Below, piece after piece: positions 7,589 through 15,193 of a stretch of DNA of 21,944 nt. The stretch comes from UMGS973 sp964507795. Its GTDB lineage: Bacteria > Bacillota > Clostridia > Peptostreptococcales > Anaerovoracaceae. The stretch covers positions 1 through 21,944 of the forward strand of contig CAZDQV010000028.1 in NCBI GenBank assembly GCA_964507795.1. The letters run 5' to 3'. The position numbers were made by a program, and so were the translations under genes. The stretch's first letter is position 1, and each line of letters begins with the position of its first letter. The notes under the pieces were generated by a model. It was not told the origin of the DNA and searched no databases. It saw only the letters and a list, made by a program, of their open reading frames with translations.

Positions 7589-7612
7589 AACCAATCCATC
7601 TCCTTATAAACA

Positions 7613-9049
7613 TTAAAATGTATGCTCACTTATAATGCGGTTTTTCATTTCCCATAAATCCTGTGACAAATCTACATAGTATGTCTGCGGATTGTCAAAC
7701 CTGAGCATTTCATCCCAAAGAGTACCAATCTGCTGTGCACAGTAGTTCCTGATCTCGTCAACTGACGGACATTCATATACCTTAACACCTTTGTCAAACA
7801 GTTTGACTCTGAGGTTCTTTACATAGAAATTGCACAGTTTTTTCTTTTTCCATACTGCATTCGGATCAAAAATCTCATATCCATCCTCTTCAGGTATCAT
7901 CTCTCCATCTAAAGTGATAACGTCAGCAAGTGCTTTACCTGTCGTTTTGTCATAAAGTCTGAACACGCTCTTGAATCCCGGGTTTGTAATCTTTTCGACG
8001 TTCTCGCTTATCTTCATTTTAGGCGTCATTGTGCCATCCTTTTCGAGTGCTGCCAGCTTGTATACACCTCCGAATACAGGCTCTGACTTGGCGGTAATCA
8101 GTCTCTCACCAACACCAAATGAATCAATGCAAGCTCCTTCAAGCAGTACATCTCTGATTATATACTCATCAAGAGAGTTTGATACAACTATGCTGCATTC
8201 TTCAAGACCTGCATCATCAAGCATCTTCCTTGCTTTTTTGGTGAGATAAGTCACATCCCCTGAATCAATTCTTATGCCCATTTTGCTTGGCTTCATTTCT
8301 TTGAAAACTCTGATTGCTGCAGGAACTCCGGATTTAAGCACATTGTATGTGTCTACGAGAAGCACACAGTTGTCAGGATAAATCTCAGCATACTTTTTGA
8401 ATGCTTCATATTCGTTTTCGTACATTTGTACCCAGCTGTGAGCCATTGTTCCAAGGGCAACTATACCGTCTTCTCTATCTGAAATGGTACATGCAGTACC
8501 TATACAACCTCCGATATATGCTGCTCTTGCCCCATATATCGCAGCCGATGTTCCGTGAGCTCTTCTTGTTCCGAATTCCATCACTCCTCTACCCTTGGCA
8601 GATCTTACAATCCTGTTTGCCTTGGTTGCAATAAGGCTCTGATGATTTACAAGGAGGAGAATCATCGATTCTATAAACTGTGCCTGAATAATAGGGCCTT
8701 TTACTGTGATTATAGGCTCCTGCGGGAATATCGGTGTTCCCTCCGGAACAGCCCATACGTCACAGGAGAATTTGAAATTTCTGAGGTATTCAAGAAACTC
8801 TTCGCAAAATATGCCCTTGCTTCTTAAAAACTCTATATCTTTGTCTGTAAACTTCAGGTTGTCCAGATAATCTATCATCTGCTCTACACCTGCCATTATG
8901 GCAAATCCGCCGCCATCGGGAACGGTTCTGAAGAACATATCAAAATATGCGATATCATCTGCCATACCTGTTTCAAAATAACCATTGGCCATAGTAAGCT
9001 CATAAAAATCTGTCAGCATGGTTAAATTGATTTTTTCGTTGTCACCCAT
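7613..9049 (-). CDS. pncB: nicotinate phosphoribosyltransferase
   Basis: A 478-residue cytoplasmic enzyme that joins nicotinate to PRPP (with ATP hydrolysis) to make nicotinate mononucleotide, the entry step of the Preiss-Handler NAD salvage route. Visible signatures are the N-terminal LTDFYELTMANGYF (12-25), EFGTRRAHG (158-166), GTMAHSWVQ (200-208) containing the His (His204) equivalent to the phosphorylated histidine of studied enzymes, and RIDSGDV in the second half. Length fits the roughly 480-residue bacterial subgroup. GAGGAAGGA lies just before the ATG. A consensus promoter (9141-9169) gives a leader of about 85 nt containing a small hairpin. The metallo-hydrolase follows after 24 nt. 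Confidence 0.95.
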   Translation of the reverse strand: MGDNEKINLTMLTDFYELTMANGYFETGMADDIAYFDMFFRTVPDGGGFAIMAGVEQMIDYLDNLKFTDKDIEFLRSKGIFCEEFLEYLRNFKFSCDVWAVPEGTPIFPQEPIITVKGPIIQAQFIESMILLLVNHQSLIATKANRIVRSAKGRGVMEFGTRRAHGTSAAIYGARAAYIGGCIGTACTISDREDGIVALGTMAHSWVQMYENEYEAFKKYAEIYPDNCVLLVDTYNVLKSGVPAAIRVFKEMKPSKMGIRIDSGDVTYLTKKARKMLDDAGLEECSIVVSNSLDEYIIRDVLLEGACIDSFGVGERLITAKSEPVFGGVYKLAALEKDGTMTPKMKISENVEKITNPGFKSVFRLYDKTTGKALADVITLDGEMIPEEDGYEIFDPNAVWKKKKLCNFYVKNLRVKLFDKGVKVYECPSVDEIRNYCAQQIGTLWDEMLRFDNPQTYYVDLSQDLWEMKNRIISEHTF

Positions 9050-9085
9050 TGGTTCCTTCCTCTGCTTTCGTTGTTTTCAATCATG

Positions 9086-9102
9086 TCGGCTGCATAAGCC
9101 GA
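9086..9102 (-). other. hairpin in the pncB leader
   Basis: TCGGCT (9086-9091) and AGCCGA (9097-9102) form a perfect 6-bp stem with a 5-nt loop in the untranslated leader of pncB, followed about 20 nt later by the ribosome site. There is no T-run, so it is not a terminator. Nearby ACAATTGT (9107-9114) is a small palindrome. A regulatory role is possible, but nothing here matches a riboswitch I recognise. Confidence 0.35.
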
Positions 9103-9140
9103 ATTCACAATTGTCTGTAAAATATATATGTATGCCATAT

Positions 9141-9169
9141 ATTATACCACTAAATCATCCCAATGTAAA
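9141..9169 (-). promoter_or_regulatory. promoter of pncB
   Basis: On the minus strand, TTTACA (9164-9169), a 17-bp spacer and a perfect TATAAT (9141-9146). It lies just downstream of the ATC-hydrolase-like gene, so pncB and the metallo-hydrolase have their own start of transcription. Confidence 0.72.
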
Positions 9170-9198
9170 AATAAATCGACGCACCTTATTCCCGCCAT

Positions 9199-9900
9199 TT
9201 ACCTGTTCCAGCGACCTCCCTGATCATCACGGAATTCCTCATGTTCTTTCAAATAGGAATCTTCATCTCCACAGATAGCATAATCGCAATAATCACCTTT
9301 GCCAAGCGTGGTTGTCCTCACAAGACGCGCACCGATAAGCTCCATGGCGGCATAATCCACATTGCAAAGAGCAGGGAGTATATCCAGCAGATCATGCTCC
9401 TTTGCAAATTGTGCAACCGGGCATGATGTAAACCGGTATCTGATAGGTTCGTCCTCTTTGTACGGTTCAAGCATCATCTCATAATCATGCCATTTGTCAC
9501 ATTTTTTCTTTGCAGTGGCAAAAGCTTTGTACATCAGTCTTTTGAAGAATTTCCTGTTGCAATTTACAAATTTCAATCTGCCAAAAGAGCTCAAAAAGAT
9601 CCCTCCATAAAGCTCCTCTATTTCGGCAAATGTTGTTACATCTTTACATATGACATAGTATGCAAGCACCATGATATTGTCATATGTTCCTCCTAATCCA
9701 TTGTGAAAATTCTTCTTGCCTCCAAGGTCACTGCGATAGTCTTTCAGCCATGTTACAAACTGCTTCTGAACCGCAGTAAAAATCTCTTCACGTTTTTCTT
9801 TTGGATAATGCATCGAGATATATTTTTGTATTGCTTTTTTGCATTTTTTTGAATATATAACATGGCAGGTTCTATCAAATTGGAGTTCATTTTCTTTCAT
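9199..9900 (-). CDS. L-2-amino-thiazoline-4-carboxylic acid hydrolase family protein
   Basis: A 233-residue soluble protein that fits the ATC_hydrolase family (PF14196). Diagnostic patches are FTSCPVAQFAKEHDLLDILPALCNVDY (157-183, with Cys160, Cys179, Asp182) and GKGDYCDYAIC (200-210). The founding Pseudomonas enzyme opens the thiazoline ring of ATC on the route to L-cysteine. Many family members in anaerobes are untested and may act on other substrates. The ATG at 9900 has AGAGG 7 nt upstream. The gene follows the second DMT transporter by 33 nt with no terminator between, suggesting that the pair handles one metabolite. The rest of the thiazoline pathway, in particular an N-carbamoyl-cysteine amidohydrolase, is not in this window. 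Confidence 0.78.
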   Translation of the reverse strand: MKENELQFDRTCHVIYSKKCKKAIQKYISMHYPKEKREEIFTAVQKQFVTWLKDYRSDLGGKKNFHNGLGGTYDNIMVLAYYVICKDVTTFAEIEELYGGIFLSSFGRLKFVNCNRKFFKRLMYKAFATAKKKCDKWHDYEMMLEPYKEDEPIRYRFTSCPVAQFAKEHDLLDILPALCNVDYAAMELIGARLVRTTTLGKGDYCDYAICGDEDSYLKEHEEFRDDQGGRWNR

Positions 9901-9933
9901 CCAAACACCTCTTCCTTATTCCCTCACACCTTC

Positions 9934-10878
9934 TTAATATGAATCCTTATCGCTTTGCAGGCTGTTAACCTGTCTTAATTGTGCCGCCTTCTGATCAAGC
10001 CTGCCTTTTTCTTTAATTACGGCAAACCCTGCTGCAATTACCATGGCTCCGCCTATCATCTGAAGTGATGACAGGCTTTCATTTAGAAATATCCAACCGA
10101 ATATTGACGTCGATACAGGCAGAAAATCCGAATAAATAGCTGCAGTCGTAGGTCCCAGCTTTTTGAGGCCATATACGGTAATAAGAAATCCGAATCCTGC
10201 AGAACCCATACCAAGGTATACGATGCCAATCACCAGCATCGGCTGAAGCTGAGTAAGATCAGGCATATTTGCAAGCGCAAAAGGAGACATGATGCAAAGT
10301 GAACATATCATCTGTGTACATACAAGAGTCAGAGTATCATAACCTGTCAGATACGACGTTATATAGTTATATGAATTCCAGCAAAATACCGCTCCGAAAG
10401 CCAGGAGATACCCCAATGCTTTTCCATGCAGCAAATCGCTGATATCTGCACCTATCACAAGCACTACCCCCAAAAGGCAAAGAATCATGCCAATTATGAT
10501 TTTTTTGTTTGCTTTCCTTTTGAATATGATTCTCTCTGCAATTATCGAGACCACCGGTACAAATGCAAGAATAATTGTAATCAGTGATGCCGGTATATAG
10601 CTCATCGCATTATATTCACAGGCAAAGTAAAGCACCTCCCCACAAAGGGAACAAAGCAAAAACAAAGGTATGTCTTTAACCCTGACTATATTGAAATTTC
10701 TTTGTGTCAGCTTGATTGTAAGTATTATAACAAACCCAACTGAATATTTGCAGAAAAGCAAGCTCATAGGTTTGAAGATTTCAAGTCCTGTTTTGGCTAC
10801 AACATAGTCAAATCCCCACATCATCACAAGAAGTGTCATAAGTATATATGCGGCTTTTTTTCCGTTTTTCTTTTCCAA
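9934..10878 (-). CDS. DMT/EamA family transporter (second copy)
   Basis: A 314-residue membrane protein with about ten helices in two EamA repeats. MMWGFDYVVAKTGLEIFKPMSL near the start and FLPVSTSIFGWIFLNESL near the end are family hallmarks. The best start is the TTG at 10878, with AAGGA 6 nt before it. An upstream TTG at 10896 would absorb the ribosome site into the coding sequence. The last 20 or so residues are polar and charged. It leads an operon with the ATC-hydrolase-like gene, so it may import or export that enzyme's substrate or product. Its promoter must lie in 10879-10952. TTGACT and TATACT are present there on the minus strand, but only 12 bp apart, so I do not assign one. It is clearly diverged from the transporter at 1526-2428. 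Confidence 0.87.
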   Translation of the reverse strand: MEKKNGKKAAYILMTLLVMMWGFDYVVAKTGLEIFKPMSLLFCKYSVGFVIILTIKLTQRNFNIVRVKDIPLFLLCSLCGEVLYFACEYNAMSYIPASLITIILAFVPVVSIIAERIIFKRKANKKIIIGMILCLLGVVLVIGADISDLLHGKALGYLLAFGAVFCWNSYNYITSYLTGYDTLTLVCTQMICSLCIMSPFALANMPDLTQLQPMLVIGIVYLGMGSAGFGFLITVYGLKKLGPTTAAIYSDFLPVSTSIFGWIFLNESLSSLQMIGGAMVIAAGFAVIKEKGRLDQKAAQLRQVNSLQSDKDSY

Positions 10879-10952
10879 TGCGTTTCCTTCTTTCAATACA
10901 AATTACGTATTCATTCTAAAGTATACAGTTACCACACAGTCAACAATATCAC

Positions 10953-10978
10953 AAAAAAAGGAACTCTATTGTTCCTTT
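10953..10978 (-). terminator. terminator after the small frameshifted gene
   Basis: AAAGGAAC (10957-10964) pairs with GTTCCTTT (10971-10978) across a 6-nt loop. On the minus strand the stem ends in seven T (10959-10953). It lies 12 nt after the corrected stop of the small gene at 10990 and ends the transcript that includes the diguanylate cyclase. Confidence 0.85.
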
Positions 10979-10989
10979 CACTCTGTATC

Positions 10990-11167
10990 CTAAAATGGCA
11001 GATCTATATCTATACCATCATCGGTACACTGCTCCATTTCTTCGTATTCCTCCCAAGTCACACCATAAGGAGCACCCCCCTGACGTGTATCCTATAATCA
11101 TAGCAAAATATTCATTTGATTCAAACAAAGGCTCCTCTTCATTTTCTTTTTTCTTTTTTGACTTCAT
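10990..11167 (-). pseudogene. 58-residue small protein gene with a one-base frameshift in a G6 run
   Basis: The ATG at 11167 has an excellent ribosome site (GAGAGGAG, 7 nt spacing). The frame starts MKSKKKKENEEEP, then FAMIIGYTSG, and reaches six G (C6 on the plus strand, 11075-11080). In the uncorrected frame it becomes cysteine- and arginine-rich and stops after 49 residues. Skipping one G restores GYTSGGAPYGVTWEEYEEM and an acidic tail ending in DIDLPF at a TAG (10990-10992), 58 residues in all, directly before a terminator. The G-Y-T-x-x-G-x-P-Y-G-x-T-W-E-E pattern resembles small uncharacterised Firmicute proteins that I recall, so the restored frame is very likely the ancestral one. Causes could be a sequencing error, real inactivation, or slippage at the G run. 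It lies 42 nt after the diguanylate cyclase gene, same strand. Confidence 0.7.
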
Positions 11168-11209
11168 GCAAATTCTCCTCTCCAGCCATTTCAATCTTTC
11201 TGCAAAACA

Positions 11210-12298
11210 TCATCTGTTCACTTGACTATCATTTGTCCTTTTGTGAGCTGCTTTGTGTCTGTACATCATCTTGTCTGCTTCTGCCATAGCCTCCCTTATG
11301 TCACCCGTCTCCGGATCGTAATGTGCATATCCCAGAGAGACATTGGGAAATTTCCCGTTATGTTTCATCTGATGCTGTATGGCTTTGAGAAATTCTTCGT
11401 TAAGGGCCTCAACATGTTCTGTGTTTTTTTTAATTACCACGCAAAACTCATCTCCACCAAAGCGAAAACAATTGCCATGCTTCGCATACTTTTCACGCAG
11501 CAGCCTTCCTACTTTTCTCAAAACAACATCACCTTCTGTATGTCCGAAATTATCGTTCACGCCCTTAAAATTATCGATGTCAAAGAAGATAACGGTGCAC
11601 TTGTTTTCAATGTTTGCAATGATATTTTCATACCCTCTCCTGTTGATGAGCCCTGTAAGCTCATCTGTCCTGTGAATCATCTCAAGAGTAAATATATACA
11701 TCATTACAGATGCGATGGTTGCAGTAAGATAAACCACTTTGATATTGCTGTCACAAAGCTGAAATACAATACCTGTCAGCATAAATACAATAATCGATAT
11801 ATAGTAGCTGATGCCATTGTACTGATATTTTTTTATATTAATCAAGGTGACATAAATGCAATATGCGATAGGTATTATGTAAGCCGCAACGTAAATCCAA
11901 TAAAACTCGCCATGCATATAATTGCTGTTCTCGTCAACATAATATACGAAACCGAATATCCCTGACAACATCTCAATCGCTGCATGCACTGCAAGGTATA
12001 TCCACACGAATTTTTTGTATTTTCTTTCGATAACCCATGAGAACCAGAAGCTTATAGATGGTGCTAAAGACAATTCAATACATTTTATGATAATATGCAA
12101 TAACCTTGTGGAAGGCCCTGTTCCCTGAATATACAGTCCGAACCATTCACAAAATGCTGATATCATAATTGTAGAAAAAAACATATAGAAGAATCTCTTC
12201 TGTCTTTTGTTGAGTGTGGTACTGTTGAATATGCATAGCTGTATACTCAGCATACAAAAGATACTCATGAAAATAATAACCGTATAATATGTAGACAT
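11210..12298 (-). CDS. membrane-bound diguanylate cyclase (GGDEF domain)
   Basis: A 362-residue protein with about six or seven hydrophobic segments in residues 1-205, resembling a 7TM sensor module, followed by a GGDEF domain (about 207-355). TDELTGLINRRG (211-222), the metal-binding aspartates in FFDIDNFK (Asp240, Asp242), and an intact RFGGDEF (279-285) predict synthesis of cyclic di-GMP from GTP. The RxxD inhibitory site usually just before GGDEF is absent (K-H-G-N at the expected place), so product inhibition at that site is unlikely. The ATG at 12298 has a G-rich AGGGGGAG ribosome site. The small frameshifted gene follows after 42 nt with no terminator between. The ligand of the sensor half is unknown. 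Confidence 0.9.
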   Translation of the reverse strand: MSTYYTVIIFMSIFCMLSIQLCIFNSTTLNKRQKRFFYMFFSTIMISAFCEWFGLYIQGTGPSTRLLHIIIKCIELSLAPSISFWFSWVIERKYKKFVWIYLAVHAAIEMLSGIFGFVYYVDENSNYMHGEFYWIYVAAYIIPIAYCIYVTLINIKKYQYNGISYYISIIVFMLTGIVFQLCDSNIKVVYLTATIASVMMYIFTLEMIHRTDELTGLINRRGYENIIANIENKCTVIFFDIDNFKGVNDNFGHTEGDVVLRKVGRLLREKYAKHGNCFRFGGDEFCVVIKKNTEHVEALNEEFLKAIQHQMKHNGKFPNVSLGYAHYDPETGDIREAMAEADKMMYRHKAAHKRTNDSQVNR

Positions 12299-12342
12299 GT
12301 GCTCCCCCTGTTTTCAAGTTTCCTGACATCTGACTATACAGT

Positions 12343-12371
12343 AGTATATATCAGACATAATTTCAAAGCAA
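12343..12371 (-). promoter_or_regulatory. candidate promoter of the diguanylate cyclase gene
   Basis: On the minus strand, TTGCTT (12366-12371), a 17-bp spacer and TATACT (12343-12348). The -35 is weak (3 of 6), the -10 is good. It starts right at the end of the ABC transporter gene, and no terminator is visible between them, so read-through may also supply the cyclase. Confidence 0.4.
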
Positions 12372-12374
12372 GCA

Positions 12375-14114
12375 TCAAATGACGCTGTATCTGTAAAGCT
12401 GTGCATATTGCCCATCTGCATCCATAAGTTGCTGATGAGTCCCTTCTTCTTTAATCTGCCCGTCATCTATGAGAACGATTCTGTCTGCATTTCGTATTGT
12501 AGAGAGTCTGTGTGCAATTATAACTGTTGTCCTGCCTTCCGCCAGTTTGTCAAAGGCCTTTTGTATTCTGGTTTCTGTTACTGTGTCAAGAGCTGAGGTC
12601 GCCTCATCAAGAATAAGCACCGGAGGGTTCTTGAGAAATATGCGGGCAATTGAAATCCTCTGCTTTTGTCCTCCCGAAAGCAGCACTCCTCTTTCGCCTA
12701 CATATGAATCAAATTTGTCCGGCATGTTTGCAATATCATCAAAGATCTCCGCCTTGCGAGCAGCCTCAAACACTTCTTCATCAGAAGCTTTGGGGTTCCC
12801 GTATCTGATGTTTTCCATTACTGTGCCCGGAAACAGAAATACATCCTGCTGCACTATTCCTATGCTTTTGCGGAGGGTCTCTTTTGCAATGGCTCTCACA
12901 TCGACATCATCAAGCTTCACACAGCCTGCATCCACATCATAAAACCTTGGTATGAGCTGACACAATGTGCTTTTGCCTCCTCCTGACGGACCGACTATTG
13001 CAACTGTCTCACCTTCACATATTTCAAGGTTGATGTTATCCAACACGCTTGTCTTGTCATCATAAGTAAAACATACATTTTGCACACTTATCTTCCCTTT
13101 AACCGTATCCATCATAACAGGATTGTCCGGTTCACAGACTTCCGGCTCAAGCCTCATCAAATCTATAAATCTTGTGAGGCCTGCATATCCGTTCATGAAT
13201 ATCTCTGTAAAGTTTCCAAGCTTCCTTATAGGGTTTATGAATGTACTTATGTACAGATAAAATGTGACCAGATCGACATAATTCATATTGTCCTTCATTA
13301 TTAGCCATCCGCCAACCGCCATTATAACTACGGGCATTATACACATGAAATATTCAAGTGACGAATTGAATTTGCCAAAGGCGCTGTAACTGGCGCATTT
13401 GGCTGTTTTGAATTTCTCATTGGCCTGCGCGAATTTACTGTAGTCTGCAGCTTCGTTGGCAAAAGCCTTGGATGTTCTGATGCCTGAAAGTCCTGATTCT
13501 ATTTCGCCATTTATCTCTGCCATAGTTATTTTGACATTACGAGAGGTTGTAACCATGTTTTTGCGGCACAGCATTACGACCACAAGGAAAATAGGGATTA
13601 TTATCAGTATCACAAGTGCCAGCTGCCATTTGACTGTAAACATAATGCCTATGGCTCCCGCTATGGTTACAAATGCAACAAATAAATCCTCCGGGCCATG
13701 ATGGGAAAGCTCTGTGATTTCAAACAGGTCACCTGTCATTCTGTTCATAAGCTGTCCTGTTCTGTTGTTGTCAAAAAATTTAAAGTCAAGACTTTGCATA
13801 TGTCTGAACAAATCATCTCTTAAATCCGCCTCAACTCTGACACCAAACATATGCCCCCAGTAAGTAATGATATAGTTCATAGCAGCCCTTATCACAAATG
13901 CTCCTGCTGCAATAATCATGACTGCAAAAAATATGTCAAACTGTTTTGAAGGCAGGAGAGTGTTCATTGCTTTTCTTGCTGCAAGAGGAAATGCCAGATC
14001 TATCAGTGCCATGACAAATGCACAGGAAAGATCCAGTGCAAACAGTTTGCTGTGCGGTTTGAAATATTGCACCAGAATTTTGAGTGGTGATTTGCTGTAA
14101 TCTTTTTTTCCCAT
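12375..14114 (-). CDS. ABC exporter, fused permease and ATPase
   Basis: A 579-residue half-transporter: six membrane helices (about residues 20-310, PF00664) followed by an ATPase domain. The ATPase part has Walker A GPSGGGKS (375-382), the Q-loop in VQQDVFLFPGT (421-431), signature LLSGGQ (478-483), Walker B VLILDEATSALD (499-510) and the switch histidine in IIAHRLS (His535). It should dimerise to export lipids, drugs or peptides. It looks catalytically complete, and the substrate is not evident. I chose ATG 14114 (MGKKDYSK) because AAGGAG lies 6 nt before it; the open frame upstream to 14171 only covers the intergenic region and the end of the AEC gene. It follows the AEC transporter by 31 nt and is probably cotranscribed with it. 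No partner half-transporter is adjacent, so a homodimer is likely. Confidence 0.93.
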   Translation of the reverse strand: MGKKDYSKSPLKILVQYFKPHSKLFALDLSCAFVMALIDLAFPLAARKAMNTLLPSKQFDIFFAVMIIAAGAFVIRAAMNYIITYWGHMFGVRVEADLRDDLFRHMQSLDFKFFDNNRTGQLMNRMTGDLFEITELSHHGPEDLFVAFVTIAGAIGIMFTVKWQLALVILIIIPIFLVVVMLCRKNMVTTSRNVKITMAEINGEIESGLSGIRTSKAFANEAADYSKFAQANEKFKTAKCASYSAFGKFNSSLEYFMCIMPVVIMAVGGWLIMKDNMNYVDLVTFYLYISTFINPIRKLGNFTEIFMNGYAGLTRFIDLMRLEPEVCEPDNPVMMDTVKGKISVQNVCFTYDDKTSVLDNINLEICEGETVAIVGPSGGGKSTLCQLIPRFYDVDAGCVKLDDVDVRAIAKETLRKSIGIVQQDVFLFPGTVMENIRYGNPKASDEEVFEAARKAEIFDDIANMPDKFDSYVGERGVLLSGGQKQRISIARIFLKNPPVLILDEATSALDTVTETRIQKAFDKLAEGRTTVIIAHRLSTIRNADRIVLIDDGQIKEEGTHQQLMDADGQYAQLYRYSVI

Positions 14115-14145
14115 TGAAAACTCCTTTTTGAATATCCTTTGTATG

Positions 14146-15084
14146 CTACAGATACAAATGCGTAAGTACAATTGCTATCACAGGGAGGCTGCCCATGGAA
14201 AGCAATGTTGTCATTGCAACGCCTTCTGCCATAAGTGCCGCATTTCTGCCTTCTTTAAGTGCTATCGCAGTACTTACAACTGCGCATGGAAATGCTGCCG
14301 CAAATATCAGTGTCAGCTTGGATTCAATTGCAAGAGGCAGCCAGTTTACCGCGAGAAATGTGAGCGCCGGCATAAGCACCAGGCTGCATAGACTTGCAAT
14401 AATAAGGCGTTTGTTTGTAAACATTTTGCGTATACTGCTTTCAGAAAGCTGCACTCCCACAACTATCATCGAAATAGGGATTGTTGCATCACCTATGGTA
14501 TTGATAAAATCAGATAGAATTTCCGGCAACTGTACTTTGAGCAGCATCAGCACCAGCCCTATAATCAGTGCATATGTACACATATTGAGCATCGGCATAA
14601 GCATGCCTTTGATGCCTCCCCTTTTGTTGTATCCGTAATTCATCTGAAATATCATCATCGAATAAATATATACATTCAAAACTATGTTCTGTATCACCAT
14701 CAGAAAGAAGTATGTGTTGCCGAATATGGCTTTAGTGACCGGAAAACCCATGAATCCTGTATTTACAGCAGTCATTATAACCATGAGTATTCCCTCATCT
14801 TCTTTGTCACAGTGCATCATCTTTACAACCAGCAAAGAAACAGCCATGGCAACAAAAAAGAACACAAATGAGCCTGCCACAATCTGTATCATAAGTTCAA
14901 ACATATGAGAGCTCAATGTTTGTGATGTCATGGAGCCAATTATCATGCATGGGGATGTTATAAACAGGAGCAGATTTGAGAGATATTTCTTGGACTCTGC
15001 AGGAAGTATTCCGCACTTGCTCGCTATAAACCCTATTGCCGTCATTGCAAATATAGATGCTATTTTTAAAAAAACCGTTAACAT
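14146..15084 (-). CDS. AEC family transporter (auxin efflux carrier-like)
   Basis: A 312-residue membrane protein with about ten helices in the 5+5 pattern of the AEC/membrane transport protein family (PF03547). Typical segments are IGFIASKCGILPAESKKYLS (18-37), TAVNTGFMGFPVTKAIFG near the middle, and MIVVGVQLSES followed by LVLMPALTFLA later. Characterised bacterial members carry malate and other organic acids; the cargo here is unknown. The ATG at 15084 is preceded by TTAGGAG at 8 nt. It leads a two-gene operon with the ABC exporter. Confidence 0.9.
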   Translation of the reverse strand: MLTVFLKIASIFAMTAIGFIASKCGILPAESKKYLSNLLLFITSPCMIIGSMTSQTLSSHMFELMIQIVAGSFVFFFVAMAVSLLVVKMMHCDKEDEGILMVIMTAVNTGFMGFPVTKAIFGNTYFFLMVIQNIVLNVYIYSMMIFQMNYGYNKRGGIKGMLMPMLNMCTYALIIGLVLMLLKVQLPEILSDFINTIGDATIPISMIVVGVQLSESSIRKMFTNKRLIIASLCSLVLMPALTFLAVNWLPLAIESKLTLIFAAAFPCAVVSTAIALKEGRNAALMAEGVAMTTLLSMGSLPVIAIVLTHLYL

Positions 15085-15121
15085 TCACATCACTCCTAAA
15101 GCTGAATTTCATACAAATTTA

Positions 15122-15130
15122 AGTATATCA
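15122..15130 (-). promoter_or_regulatory. candidate extended -10 promoter of the AEC-ABC operon
   Basis: On the minus strand TGATATACT (15130-15122) matches an extended -10 element (TGn plus TATACT). The -35 position has no good hexamer, as is usual for extended -10 promoters. The leader would be about 30 nt. Confidence 0.45.
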
Positions 15131-15193
15131 CAAATTTTAATTTTTATCGCATTTTATAAAGAAAGGCATGAAACATCTGCAACAAAGAATTAA

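Noticed and set aside
9050..9198. A riboswitch or NAD-related operator in the pncB leader
   Set aside because: Only a 6-bp hairpin and a short palindrome are present; I could not match a known riboswitch core or regulator consensus.
10995..11225. 76-residue plus-strand open frame
   Set aside because: It is antisense to the frameshifted small gene, which has a strong ribosome site and a matching terminator on the minus strand.
11222..11965. 247-residue plus-strand open frame
   Set aside because: It is entirely antisense to the GGDEF gene, whose catalytic motifs are intact; Cys/Ile/His-rich composition marks it as a shadow.
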